The notes beneath the pieces are model-generated. The model saw nothing but the letters and a program-made list of their open reading frames with translations. It ran no database searches and was not told where the DNA came from. Positions 1-7,340 of a stretch of DNA of 9,165 nt are shown here, piece after piece. Every line of letters begins with the position of its first letter. The stretch's first letter is position 1. The position numbers and the translations under genes are program-made. This stretch comes from Gammaproteobacteria bacterium. Lineage in GTDB: Bacteria; Pseudomonadota; Gammaproteobacteria; Steroidobacterales; Steroidobacteraceae. The stretch lies in the NCBI GenBank assembly GCA_030039615.1, contig JASHVF010000159.1, forward strand, positions 1 to 9,165, in the 5' to 3' direction.

Positions 1-1479
1 GAAGCCATGCGCTGCCACGTGGCGCGCCAGATTGATGGACCCCAGATTGCATACCGCGGTCTCGGCCGCGCTCGTGACCTCGAGGATCTCGGTGCACAGA
101 TTCGACAGATGCACCGTGTTGCCGGGCCTGGCCGTCTGATTGCAGGCGCGATTGGACCTGTCCTTGAAGGTCATCCATCCGTTCCCGGTCTGCGCCAGCA
201 CGCGCATCATGCGGGCGTAGAGGTCGCGCGCCTTGAGGATGCGCTTCGCCAGGCCCTGCGCTTCGGCCTGCAGGTACGCCTCCTCGAACGCCGCGCCGAA
301 CAGATCCGGCAGAGTGGGCACATCGTGCGGATCGAACAGCGACCAGGACTCATCCGCCTCCACGCGCCGCATGAAGAGATCCGGGATCCAGTTGGCGAGA
401 TTGAGGTGATGCGTGCGCCGACCCTCGTCGCCGGTGTTGTCGCGCAGCTCGAGAAACGACTCGACGTCGGAGTGCCACGGCTCGAGGTAGACGCAGGCGG
501 CACCCTTGCGCTTGCCGCCCTGGTTGACGGCGGCCACAGAGGAGTCGAGCGTCTTGAGCCACGGCACGACGCCGTTCGACAGCCCGTTGGTGGAGCGAAT
601 CAGCGAGCCCTCGGAGCGCACGCGATGCCAGGCTACGCCGATGCCGCCGGAGAACTTCGACAGCTGCGCGACATCCTTGTACTTGTCGTAGATCGCCTCG
701 AGCGAGTCCTCGGGCGAGTCGAGCAGGAAGCAGCTCGAGAGCTGCTCGTGGCGCGTGCCGGCGTTGAAGAGCGTCGGCGAGCTGGCGATGTAGTCGAGGC
801 TCGAGAACAGCCCGTAGAGATCGAGCGCCTCGGGAACACTGGAAGAAAGCGCGACGGCGATCCGCATCCAGAAGTGCTGCGGGCTCTCGATCACGTGGCG
901 CCGCGAGGGATGCCGCAGCAGATAGCGGTCGTAGAGCGTGCGCACGCCGAAGTACTCGATCTGGCAGGTGCGCTCCGGAGAAATCGCGTCGTTGAGCTTG
1001 CGCGCGTGCGACTCGACGAAGCCCAGGACGCGCTCGTTGATGAGTCCCACGTCATAGCCGAGCCGGATCGACTGCGAGAACGAGTAGACGCCGAGCCCCT
1101 GCACCTCCTTGTCGATGTAGCCGCTCAGCAGACGCGCGGCGAGGCGCGAGTAGCCGGGCTCCTCGAACATGAAGGAGGCGGCGGTGCGGATCGAGAGCTC
1201 ATCGAGCTCGCGCGTGCTCGCCCCGTCGTAGAGCCCGGCGATGGTCTTGAGCGCGACGCGCATCGGATCGACGTCCGTGAGCCCCTCGCAGCAGCGCGTC
1301 ACGGCGCGCACGATCTTGTTCACGTCGACCAGCTCGCGCTCGCCGCTGCGCTTGGTGACCGCCATCTGCGTGCGTGCCGCCGGCGGCGGAGTCAGGCGGA
1401 AGGAGGGCTGATCGGGCGCCAGCGCCGCCGCCGTGGGGCCGGCGGGAGCGACGGGTTCGCGTGCGAGACTCGGCATCAT
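1..1479 (-). CDS. nrdA: Class I ribonucleoside-diphosphate reductase, large (alpha) subunit, 3'-truncated by window edge
   Basis: This subunit reduces ribonucleotides to deoxyribonucleotides in the cytoplasm, together with a radical-generating beta subunit (NrdB) that is not in the window. The 493 codons present start with two Met codons (1479 and 1476), after an in-frame TAG at 1492-1494. The Shine-Dalgarno AGGGGG lies 8 nt upstream. Residues 1-38 are a Pro/Ala-rich extension. Residues about 39-125 look like an ATP-cone allosteric domain (VTKRSGE at 41). The barrel domain begins near SSPTLFNAGT (233). Active-site residues visible by family knowledge are Cys250 (LSSC), then Asn460, Cys462 and Glu464 in NLCTEI, and Cys477 in CNLGSINL, the partner of Cys250. 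The C-terminal part, including the final cysteine pair, lies outside the window. The NLCTEI and overall pattern fit class I rather than B12-dependent NrdJ. It is preceded by a cobalamin riboswitch, which fits a B12-independent isozyme. Confidence 0.95.
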   Translation of the reverse strand, partial: MMPSLAREPVAPAGPTAAALAPDQPSFRLTPPPAARTQMAVTKRSGERELVDVNKIVRAVTRCCEGLTDVDPMRVALKTIAGLYDGASTRELDELSIRTAASFMFEEPGYSRLAARLLSGYIDKEVQGLGVYSFSQSIRLGYDVGLINERVLGFVESHARKLNDAISPERTCQIEYFGVRTLYDRYLLRHPSRRHVIESPQHFWMRIAVALSSSVPEALDLYGLFSSLDYIASSPTLFNAGTRHEQLSSCFLLDSPEDSLEAIYDKYKDVAQLSKFSGGIGVAWHRVRSEGSLIRSTNGLSNGVVPWLKTLDSSVAAVNQGGKRKGAACVYLEPWHSDVESFLELRDNTGDEGRRTHHLNLANWIPDLFMRRVEADESWSLFDPHDVPTLPDLFGAAFEEAYLQAEAQGLAKRILKARDLYARMMRVLAQTGNGWMTFKDRSNRACNQTARPGNTVHLSNLCTEILEVTSAAETAVCNLGSINLARHVAAHGF

Positions 1480-1485
1480 GGACTC

Positions 1486-1513
1486 ATCCCCCTACAAGGG
1501 ACTCGCGGGGGAT
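1486..1513 (-). promoter_or_regulatory. Shine-Dalgarno-sequestering hairpin of nrdA
   Basis: On the minus strand, ATCCCCC (1513-1507) is perfectly complementary to GGGGGAT (1492-1486), giving a 7-bp stem with a 14-nt loop. The right arm contains nearly all of the nrdA Shine-Dalgarno (AGGGGG at 1493-1488), so folding would block ribosome binding. It sits at the end of a riboswitch leader and has no following U-tract, which suggests translational rather than termination control. The pairing is seen in the sequence; its use as the OFF state is inferred. Confidence 0.7.
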
Positions 1514-1553
1514 CGGACGGACATGAGGTGCCGTGCAGCGACACCGTCATCCC
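1509..1553 (-). promoter_or_regulatory. Candidate anti-sequestor helix in the nrdA leader
   Basis: On the minus strand, GGGATGACGG (1553-1544) can pair with CCGTC (1520-1516) and ATCCC (1513-1509). This makes a 10-bp helix with a 2-nt bulge and a 23-nt loop. It uses five of the seven bases of the left arm of the Shine-Dalgarno hairpin, so the two structures exclude each other. That is the expected layout of a translational riboswitch expression platform. The complementarity is direct; the switching role is inferred. Confidence 0.5.
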
Positions 1554-1586
1554 GGCCGCTCTTACCTCGAGAGCCCGACAGCCGCG

Positions 1587-1606
1587 CATCGCGCTCGGGC
1601 GCGATG
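1587..1606 (-). promoter_or_regulatory. Perfect 8-bp hairpin directly after the aptamer
   Basis: CATCGCGC and GCGCGATG form a perfect 8-bp stem closed by a 4-nt CCGA loop on the minus strand, immediately 3' of the cobalamin aptamer. It has no U-tract, so it is unlikely to be an intrinsic terminator. It probably separates the aptamer from the expression platform or stacks on P1. That role is inferred. Confidence 0.45.
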
Positions 1607-1818
1607 GCCGCGGCAGGTCTTCGGGCTCGTGGGTGCGAGGCGGTCCAAAAGCCGCCTCACCTACTGGATGCCGCTTCCCGGACCGACTAGGGGTCCAGTG
1701 CTCATGGCATCGGTCGTTCCCAGTTACCGCTGCGGGACAGCTCCGGAATGGCCTCTTCACTCGGCAGGCGTCACCGGATTCCCTATTAAGCCTACCCCTT
1801 GGGGTAGGCGCCGCTGGC
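1607..1818 (-). promoter_or_regulatory. Cobalamin (B12) riboswitch aptamer upstream of nrdA
   Basis: The B12 box AGCCCGAAGACCTGCC is present at 1627-1612. The other conserved elements occur in order before it. These are TTAATAGGGAATCCGGTG (1789-1772), CTGTCCCGCAGCGGTAAC (1740-1723) leading into TGGGAAC, CACTG (1700-1696), GGGAAG, and AGTAGG.GAG. A GCCTACCCC/GGGGTAGGC hairpin (1809-1790) sits at the P2 position. P1 can form from CCAGCGGC (1817-1810) and GCCGCGG (1614-1608), with one mismatch. Family knowledge: these RNAs bind adenosylcobalamin and usually reduce expression of B12-related or B12-replaceable genes. The aptamer begins about where the predicted transcript starts. The identification is strong; the exact ends are approximate. 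Confidence 0.95.
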
Positions 1819-1820
1819 GA

Positions 1821-1836
1821 CCACAAGATATTGCGG
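1821..1836 (-). promoter_or_regulatory. NrdR-box-like operator overlapping the nrdA -10
   Basis: The 16-mer CCGCAATATCTTGTGG matches the NrdR box pattern ACACWATATATWGTGT at 12 of 16 positions, with the core well kept (CAATAT.TTGTG). NrdR is the ATP/dATP-sensing repressor of ribonucleotide reductase genes. The site covers the -10, as expected for repression. NrdR boxes usually come in pairs about three helical turns apart. I found no convincing second box 31 bp upstream or downstream, which lowers confidence. Confidence 0.5.
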
Positions 1837-1854
1837 ATTCATGACCGATGTCAA
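1825..1854 (-). promoter_or_regulatory. Sigma70-type promoter of nrdA and its riboswitch leader
   Basis: A perfect -35 TTGACA (1854-1849) is followed after 18 nt by TATCTT (1830-1825), a 4/6 match to the -10 consensus. The predicted start is near 1818, which is exactly where the riboswitch P1 stem begins. This gives a leader of about 340 nt. Confidence 0.7.
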
Positions 1855-1898
1855 TGCACGACGCTCGGCCGGACTGAAGCCTGCCGGAGCGGCGCCTG

Positions 1899-1911
1899 TA
1901 AGATCGCTCGA
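1899..1911 (+). promoter_or_regulatory. Candidate -10 for leaderless transcription of the aldo/keto reductase gene
   Basis: TAAGAT at 1899-1904 (4/6 to TATAAT) ends six bases before the ATG at 1911, so transcription would begin at or next to the start codon. No Shine-Dalgarno-like purine run precedes that ATG. A -35 is weak (CTGAAG at 1874-1879, with a 19-nt spacer). Confidence 0.35.
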
Positions 1912-2909
1912 TGGAGCACATCCCGCTCGGCACCACTGACCTCCGCGTGTCGCAGCTGTGTCTTGGCACCATGTCGATGGGCAGCTCTGCCTGGAAGCGC
2001 TGGGTGCTCGATGAGGCCGAATCGATCCCGGTCCTGCGGCGCGCCCTGGACCTCGGCTTCAACTTCTTCGACATGGCGGACTGGTACTCCCTCGGCCGCA
2101 ACGAGGAAGTGGTGGCGCGCAATCTGCTGAAACTCACCGCCCGCGAGCATCTGGTGCTCGCGACCAAGGTGTTCTATCCGATGAGCGACGACCCGCGCGA
2201 CCGCGGCCTGTCGCGCGAGCACATCGCGCTCTCGATCGATCGCTCGCTCGCGCGCATGGGTACGGACTACGTCGACCTGTACGTGATCCATGCCTTCGAT
2301 GCCGAGACTCCGGTCGAGGAGACGATGGAGGCGCTGCACGCCACGGTGCGCTCCGGCAAGGTGCGCTACCTCGGGGCCTCCACCATGTACACGTGGCAGT
2401 TCGCGAAGCTGAATCACGCGGCGGCGATGAACGGCTGGACACCGTTCGTCAACATGCAGTGCCAGTACAACCTGCTCTATCGCGAGGAGGAGCGCGAGAT
2501 GTTCCCCTACTGCCGCGACCAGCGCATCGCCGTCACCACCTTCAGTCCGCTGGCACGCGGCTTTCTCGGCAGGGTCGCGTCCGAGACCGTGCGCACCACC
2601 TATGACAAGTTCCAGGACTTCTACGGCGACGACATCGATCGGGAGATCGCGCGGCGCGTACGCGAAGTGGCGGCGCGGCGCGGCGTGAGCGCTGCGCAGG
2701 TGGCGCTCGCCTGGGTGGCGGGCAATCCGAACCAGAACGTGCCGATCGTGGGCGCCGCGAGCACCTCGCACCTCGAGGTCGCCGTCGAGGCCCTGGGGCT
2801 CAAGCTCGATGCCGGGGAACGGACCTTCCTCGAGGCGCCCTACCGGCCGCGCGATGAGATCAACGACCAGAATTCCGTGCTGCGCCCGCGCGCACTGCAT
2901 CCCGACTGA
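1911..2909 (+). CDS. Aldo/keto reductase, YajO-like
   Basis: This is a cytoplasmic NAD(P)H-dependent oxidoreductase expected to reduce a carbonyl on a sugar-like or small aldehyde/ketone substrate. The 332 residues match the usual single TIM-barrel length. The N-terminus (PLGTTDLRVSQLCLGTM) is the family opening and fixes the ATG at 1911. The catalytic tetrad is complete: Asp54 and Tyr59 in FFDMADWY, Lys86 in LATKVF, and His127 in YVIHAFD. Downstream, GKVRYLGAS (149-157), QCQYNLLYREEERE and SPLARGFLGR are typical of the YajO/YhdN-type branch. The gene diverges from nrdA. It converges on the decarboxylase operon with 13 nt between stop codons and no clear terminator between them. It may be leaderless. 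Family assignment is firm; the substrate is unknown, and a role in the neighbouring cluster is only a possibility. Confidence 0.9.
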   Translation: MEHIPLGTTDLRVSQLCLGTMSMGSSAWKRWVLDEAESIPVLRRALDLGFNFFDMADWYSLGRNEEVVARNLLKLTAREHLVLATKVFYPMSDDPRDRGLSREHIALSIDRSLARMGTDYVDLYVIHAFDAETPVEETMEALHATVRSGKVRYLGASTMYTWQFAKLNHAAAMNGWTPFVNMQCQYNLLYREEEREMFPYCRDQRIAVTTFSPLARGFLGRVASETVRTTYDKFQDFYGDDIDREIARRVREVAARRGVSAAQVALAWVAGNPNQNVPIVGAASTSHLEVAVEALGLKLDAGERTFLEAPYRPRDEINDQNSVLRPRALHPD

Positions 2910-2922
2910 GACACCCGCGGCT

Positions 2923-4530
2923 TCAGGCGTCGAGCCAGGGGCTGTCCTGTCGCACCTCGATCAGCGTCGGACGGTCCGCCCCCAGCGCCTCGCGCACGCA
3001 TTGGGCGAGGCTCTCAGCCCCCGCTGCCCGCACGCCCCGGCAGCCGAGGCTCTCGGCGAGCCGCACGAAGTCGGGGCTCTTAGGCAGCACGCCGATGCGG
3101 GGAATCTGCCGCTCGTCCATCCCCTCGACGATCGCCTGCAGGGCGTCGTTGTTCCAGACGACCACCGGGAGCGCGACATGCTCCTCGGCCGCCGTGGCCA
3201 GCTCGTTCACCGTGAACATGACGCCGCCGTCGCCCGCCACCGCGATGACCGAGCGGTGCGGCGCGCCGATGCGGGCGCCGATCGCCATCGGCACGGCAAA
3301 CCCGAGCGCGCAGTAGCTGCCTGAGTAGTACCAGCAGCGCTCCATCTCCATCGGCATGGCAGACGTGCCGGTATAGACGATCTGGGTGGCATCGCCCATC
3401 ACGATGCCGTCGGCCGGAAGCGCCGCCCGCAATGTCTTCCAGACGCGCGCGTGGCGCCTCTCGGCCTCGGTCATGCGCGCGGCGTTGCGGCCGAGGATGT
3501 CCCGCACGCGCTGCTCGCCCTGCGAGCGATGCGATGCCGCCTGGCGCCGCGAGAGCGCTGCCGCCAGTGCGGGCAGCGCCGCGCGCGCATCCCCGAGGAC
3601 CGGCACTGCGGCCGGATACACCGACGTCAGCTCGGTGGGATCGATGTCGATGCGCACGATGTCGCCGCCGATCTCGAGCTTCGTCAGGAAATGATCGCCG
3701 GCGGCCACTTCCGAGCCGACCAGCAGCACCGTGTCCGCGTCCTTGAGTGCCTGCTGGCTCGCCTCCATGAGGATCGAGGCGCCGAGGGACAAGGGATGGG
3801 ACTCGGGCAGTATTCCCTTGCCGGCATTGGTGGCGAGCACCGGCGCCCCGAGCCACCCGGCGATCTCTGCGAGTGCCTTCCCGGTGCCCAGCGCGCCGCC
3901 GCCGACCAGGATGAGCGGGCGCTTCGAGCGCGCGAGAACCTCCGCGGCCTCCTCGATGAGCGCCGGGTCCGCGAGCGGCAGGCGCGGCGAGCGCCGCGGC
4001 TGCCACTCGCTCTCGACGGGCAACGGCAACACATCGCGCGGCAGCGACAAGTGCACCGGGCGCGGGCGGCCGCCGCGAAAGATGGCATAAGCACGTGCGA
4101 TCAGCTCCGGCAGTTCGTCCGGATGGCGGACCATGGCGCTGAAGGCCGTGAAGGGAGCCGTGACCGCCGCCTGGTCACTGAGCTCGTGGATCGCGCCCCA
4201 GCCCTTGCCCTGAGACAGCGTCGGCGCGGCGCCCGACAGCACCAGCATGGGCTGCGAATCGCTGTAGGCCTGTGCGATTCCGGTCGCCGCGTTGGTCACT
4301 CCGGGGCCGCCGATGACGACGCACACCCCCGGCTTGCCGGTGGCGCGCGCGTAGCCGTCGGCCATGAGGCTCGCGCCCTGCTCGTTGCGGCACTGGACGT
4401 GGCGCATCCCGCTGCGCGCGATGCCGCGGTACAGCTCGAGGGTCATCGTGCCGGCCATGCCGAACACGGTGTCCACCTCGTAGGCCGCGAGCAGCTGCAT
4501 CACGGCCTCCCCGCACGTCCTCATGCTCAC
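2923..4530 (-). CDS. Thiamine-diphosphate-dependent 2-oxo-acid decarboxylase, acetolactate synthase/AruI-like
   Basis: This is a cytoplasmic ThDP enzyme of about 535 residues, the usual length for the acetolactate synthase/decarboxylase family. Domain order is pyrimidine-binding (1-165, catalytic Glu50 in CRNEQGASLMADGYAR), central (about 185-330, PLILVGGGALGTG) and pyrophosphate-binding. The last carries the ThDP/Mg motif GDG at 433-435, ending in NN at 460-461. The N-terminus TCGEAVMQLLAAYEVDTVFG with LYRG, and GGPGVTNAATGIAQAYSDS, resemble proteins annotated as 5-guanidino-2-oxopentanoate decarboxylase (AruI). The substrate cannot be deduced, and acetolactate synthase or benzoylformate decarboxylase-like activity is also possible. 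The start is GTG at 4530 (GGGGA 6 nt upstream) or ATG at 4524, which would give 533 residues. It follows the TonB receptor gene after 27 nt, probably in one operon, suggesting it acts on what the receptor imports. Confidence 0.85.
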   Translation of the reverse strand: MSMRTCGEAVMQLLAAYEVDTVFGMAGTMTLELYRGIARSGMRHVQCRNEQGASLMADGYARATGKPGVCVVIGGPGVTNAATGIAQAYSDSQPMLVLSGAAPTLSQGKGWGAIHELSDQAAVTAPFTAFSAMVRHPDELPELIARAYAIFRGGRPRPVHLSLPRDVLPLPVESEWQPRRSPRLPLADPALIEEAAEVLARSKRPLILVGGGALGTGKALAEIAGWLGAPVLATNAGKGILPESHPLSLGASILMEASQQALKDADTVLLVGSEVAAGDHFLTKLEIGGDIVRIDIDPTELTSVYPAAVPVLGDARAALPALAAALSRRQAASHRSQGEQRVRDILGRNAARMTEAERRHARVWKTLRAALPADGIVMGDATQIVYTGTSAMPMEMERCWYYSGSYCALGFAVPMAIGARIGAPHRSVIAVAGDGGVMFTVNELATAAEEHVALPVVVWNNDALQAIVEGMDERQIPRIGVLPKSPDFVRLAESLGCRGVRAAGAESLAQCVREALGADRPTLIEVRQDSPWLDA

Positions 4531-4557
4531 GGTCGTTCCCCGGGGCGCGCCTCCGCC

Positions 4558-7254
4558 TTAGAACTTGTAGCCGAACTCCACCCCCACTACCCGCGGCCGC
4601 AGGATCGTCTGCTGCAGCGCGAACTGCGAGGTCGAGGTGTAGGTGCTCGCAAGGTTGTTGGTGAGATTCTGCCCATAGAGCTTCGCCGACCAGGCGTCCT
4701 TCGACACACCGAGCGCGGCGTCATAGGAGGTGATCGGCGGATTCTCGAAGCGCAGATAGTTCGTGGTGATGGTGTCCCCTGCGAGAGTCGGGTTGCTGCC
4801 CGACTGTGTAAAGGAATGCGCCGTGTGCGTCACGCCCGCCTGCGCGAACAGGTTGTAGGAGGTCAGCACCCACTCGTAGCGCAGCAGCGCGTTGAACTGC
4901 AGCGGCGGGCTGAAGGCGCTGGGAGCGCCGATCGGACCGTACGGGTTCACGATCGGCCCGTATACGCCCGCGCGGTTTACGCCATAGAGGATCGGCTGAC
5001 CGTAGAGCGCGGCGGTCGCGGGATTGGCGAGCAGCGCCGGATTATTGGCGATCAGGTAGGGTGAATTGGTCTGTTCGCTCGAGTTCCAGGCAGCCCCACC
5101 CTGCGCGGTGAGTCCGGGCGCGAGCACCGCGATGAAGGTCTGCTCGATGCCGCGGATGCGGTAGTTGGGGCCGTTGGCATTGAAGCCGATGTTGCCGAGC
5201 AGCCCCGGCTGGAAGAAGGTCACCTGCGCGTCGTTCCAGTCCTCCTGGTAGAGGGCGCCGTTCCATTGCAGGCGGTGGTCGAAGAACTCGCTCTTCCAGC
5301 CGAGCTCGTTGTTGATGAGCGTATCCGACTTGTAGGCAAGCGGGTTGCAGTACTGGGGAATCCCGCCGGTCGCGGCCGACGTCGGAATGTAGCACGCGCT
5401 GCTGCGGTTGAAGGCGCCGGGACGAAACCCCTGCGACCAGGTGTAGTAGGCGAGCACGTCGGGGGCGATGTGCCAGGTGAGATTCGCCCGGCTCCTGAAG
5501 CCCGAGTAGGTGGTGTTGAGATTCTCCGCGCCGATATTGACCGTCGCCGGCGACAGCAGGCAGGGCGGCGCACCGGCCTCGTAGCAGTAGAAGCTGCCCG
5601 ACTCGGCGCCGACCTCGTTGTTCTGGAAGTGGTAATAGCGCGTCCCGCCGGTGAGGGTCAGCACCTTGGGAATGATGTCGAAGTCCATCGAGGTAAAGAG
5701 CGCCCACTGCGTGTAGCCGCGCTTGACGTCGTTGAAGAACGCCACGTTGTCGCCGCGGATGGGCGCGGGGTTGTTGACGTCCGAACCCGGTACCGGCCCG
5801 ATGTTGGTCAGACAGCCGACGTCGGTGGACGGCTGGCCCTCGGCCGTCTCGACGCACGGCGGCAGGCTCTTGTAGAGCCAGTTGAGCTGGTCGTCGATGC
5901 GCAGGTTCTCCCAGAAGGCGCCGAAGATGTCCCGCCAGCGCCACTCGTCCGGGGTACTGAGGCGGATCTCCTCGCTGAGATGCGTGTTGCGCAGCGTCTC
6001 GTTCCAGGTGGCGCTCGGCGAGTAGCACTGCGAGACCAGCCCTTGCGCGGGATTCGCGCCGTGACACTGGTAATAGTCCGCGTACAGACCGCGCGCATAG
6101 TTGCTGTAGTCCTGCACGGTCTCGACGTTGCGCACCAGATAGGAGCCGGTGTAGACCGCCTTCAGGTCGCCGATGTGCCCGTTCAGCGTCCAGGCGGTGT
6201 TCTCGAAACGGTCCTTGTTGTAGGAGGGGTTGAACAGGTTGACCGACTGCGGCGGCAGCGCCGTGCCGTCGGAGCTCAGCGGCATGGTATAGAACACGCC
6301 CTCGGCATCCATGTCCTGGTAGCTCTGGCTGACGAGCGCGTCCCAGCTGTCGTTGATCTTCCACAGCGCCGAGAGGCGCGCGCCCTGGTAGGTGACCGGA
6401 TTGATCGCGTTGCCCACCAGGTCGTAGTTATTGAGCACCGGGCTGTTGGGTGGCACCTGGCACGGCGGGCCCGGCGGGCTGCTGTTCGGCCCGCAGCCGC
6501 TCGGGTAGTTGGCGTAGTGAATGCCGCCGTCGGTCGCCTTGCGCGTCAGGGTTCCCGCCACGTTGTTGATGTAGCCACCGTGCCGGTCGTCGTAGACCAC
6601 GGCGCGCAGCGCCAGCGTATCGCTGATCACCGGCACGTTGAGGACCGCGGTCATGTTGCCGTTCGGGTCGCCGCCGGCGGTCGTACCGTAGCCGGCGGTC
6701 ACGCTCGCGGAGGTCGCGTTGAGCTGCGGCTTGTTGGTGATGTAGCGCACGACGCCTGCCTGCGCGCCCGCGCCGAACAGTGTTCCCTGCGGCCCTTCGA
6801 GCACTTCGACGCGCTCCAGGTCCGCCGCATACACATCGAGATTGCGTCCCGGCAGCTGACCCGACTGCTCGTCGAGATAGATGGCGACATTCGGAAAGCC
6901 GTTGATCGAGCCGCCGGACTGGGTCGGGACGCTCCCGGCGCTCAGGCCGCGCATGAAGATCTCGACCTGACCGGGGCCCTGGGAGGCGCCGCTCACATTC
7001 GGCAGATGCTTGATCAGGTCGTCGAAGGTGGTGACGTTGAGGTCGTCGAGCTCCTTGCCCGTCAGTGCCTGGATGGCGATCGGCACGTCCTGTACGTTCT
7101 CGCTGCGGCGCTGCGCGGTGACCACCACCTCCTGAATGCTGCCCGCCGGGGCGCTCGTCTCGGGTGTCGTGGACTGATCGGCGGCCACCACCGCACCGAG
7201 ACGCGTACCCAGGATGGCCGCAACCGCAGCCGCGCACTTCGGATTGATCTTCAT
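4558..7254 (-). CDS. TonB-dependent outer-membrane receptor
   Basis: This is an outer-membrane active-transport channel energised by TonB-ExbBD. The 898 residues begin with a signal peptide (about 1-25, cut near VVAA/DQ). Next is a TonB box (IQEVVVTAQRR, 40-50) and a plug domain (about 51-175, with DVPIAIQALTG, IFMRGL, VEVLEGPQGTLFGAGAQAG and VVRYITNKPQ). The 22-strand barrel follows and ends in the aromatic GVEFGYKF. The start ATG has GGGGAGG about 9 nt upstream. Its ten mature cysteines fall in five close pairs, likely in extracellular loops: 254/265, 397/410, 467/481, 557/565 and 621/636. The plug motifs resemble the large receptor family of sphingomonads and related oligotrophs that import plant or aromatic compounds rather than classical siderophore receptors, but the ligand is unknown. 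It is divergent from the MFS gene and followed by the decarboxylase gene. Confidence 0.93.
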   Translation of the reverse strand: MKINPKCAAAVAAILGTRLGAVVAADQSTTPETSAPAGSIQEVVVTAQRRSENVQDVPIAIQALTGKELDDLNVTTFDDLIKHLPNVSGASQGPGQVEIFMRGLSAGSVPTQSGGSINGFPNVAIYLDEQSGQLPGRNLDVYAADLERVEVLEGPQGTLFGAGAQAGVVRYITNKPQLNATSASVTAGYGTTAGGDPNGNMTAVLNVPVISDTLALRAVVYDDRHGGYINNVAGTLTRKATDGGIHYANYPSGCGPNSSPPGPPCQVPPNSPVLNNYDLVGNAINPVTYQGARLSALWKINDSWDALVSQSYQDMDAEGVFYTMPLSSDGTALPPQSVNLFNPSYNKDRFENTAWTLNGHIGDLKAVYTGSYLVRNVETVQDYSNYARGLYADYYQCHGANPAQGLVSQCYSPSATWNETLRNTHLSEEIRLSTPDEWRWRDIFGAFWENLRIDDQLNWLYKSLPPCVETAEGQPSTDVGCLTNIGPVPGSDVNNPAPIRGDNVAFFNDVKRGYTQWALFTSMDFDIIPKVLTLTGGTRYYHFQNNEVGAESGSFYCYEAGAPPCLLSPATVNIGAENLNTTYSGFRSRANLTWHIAPDVLAYYTWSQGFRPGAFNRSSACYIPTSAATGGIPQYCNPLAYKSDTLINNELGWKSEFFDHRLQWNGALYQEDWNDAQVTFFQPGLLGNIGFNANGPNYRIRGIEQTFIAVLAPGLTAQGGAAWNSSEQTNSPYLIANNPALLANPATAALYGQPILYGVNRAGVYGPIVNPYGPIGAPSAFSPPLQFNALLRYEWVLTSYNLFAQAGVTHTAHSFTQSGSNPTLAGDTITTNYLRFENPPITSYDAALGVSKDAWSAKLYGQNLTNNLASTYTSTSQFALQQTILRPRVVGVEFGYKF

Positions 7255-7340
7255 CTTAAGGAGCCTCCCCGTTCATCGACAGCCGCCTTCCGCCGGGAAC
7301 CCCGGCCGCAGCAGGCGCAGAGACATTTCATTCTTGGGTA

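Noticed and set aside
1790..1809. Near-perfect 20-bp inverted repeat as a terminator or separate operator
   Set aside because: It sits at the P2 position of the cobalamin aptamer, directly before the TTAATAGGGAA element, so the riboswitch explains it. There is no U-tract.
1476..1826. 116-codon minus-strand frame covering the nrdA leader
   Set aside because: It lies in another frame across the whole riboswitch and ends at the nrdA start. The RNA elements explain this sequence better.
7..2130. 707-codon open frame on the plus strand across nrdA, the riboswitch and the start of the aldo/keto reductase gene
   Set aside because: It is antisense to a clear NrdA and spans regulatory RNA. Its Arg/Ala/Gly/Val-rich product has no recognisable motif. 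Long antisense frames are common in GC-rich DNA.
1851..2900. 349-codon minus-strand frame opposite the aldo/keto reductase
   Set aside because: The plus-strand frame has the full catalytic tetrad and family motifs, while the antisense product is Arg/His/Glu-rich with no recognisable motif.
2910..2922. Bidirectional terminator between the convergent reductase and decarboxylase genes
   Set aside because: The 13-nt gap and its flanks show only a weak 4-bp stem and no T-run.
3451..5064. 537-codon plus-strand frame opposite the decarboxylase and receptor
   Set aside because: It crosses the boundary between two well-supported minus-strand genes and has no domain signal.
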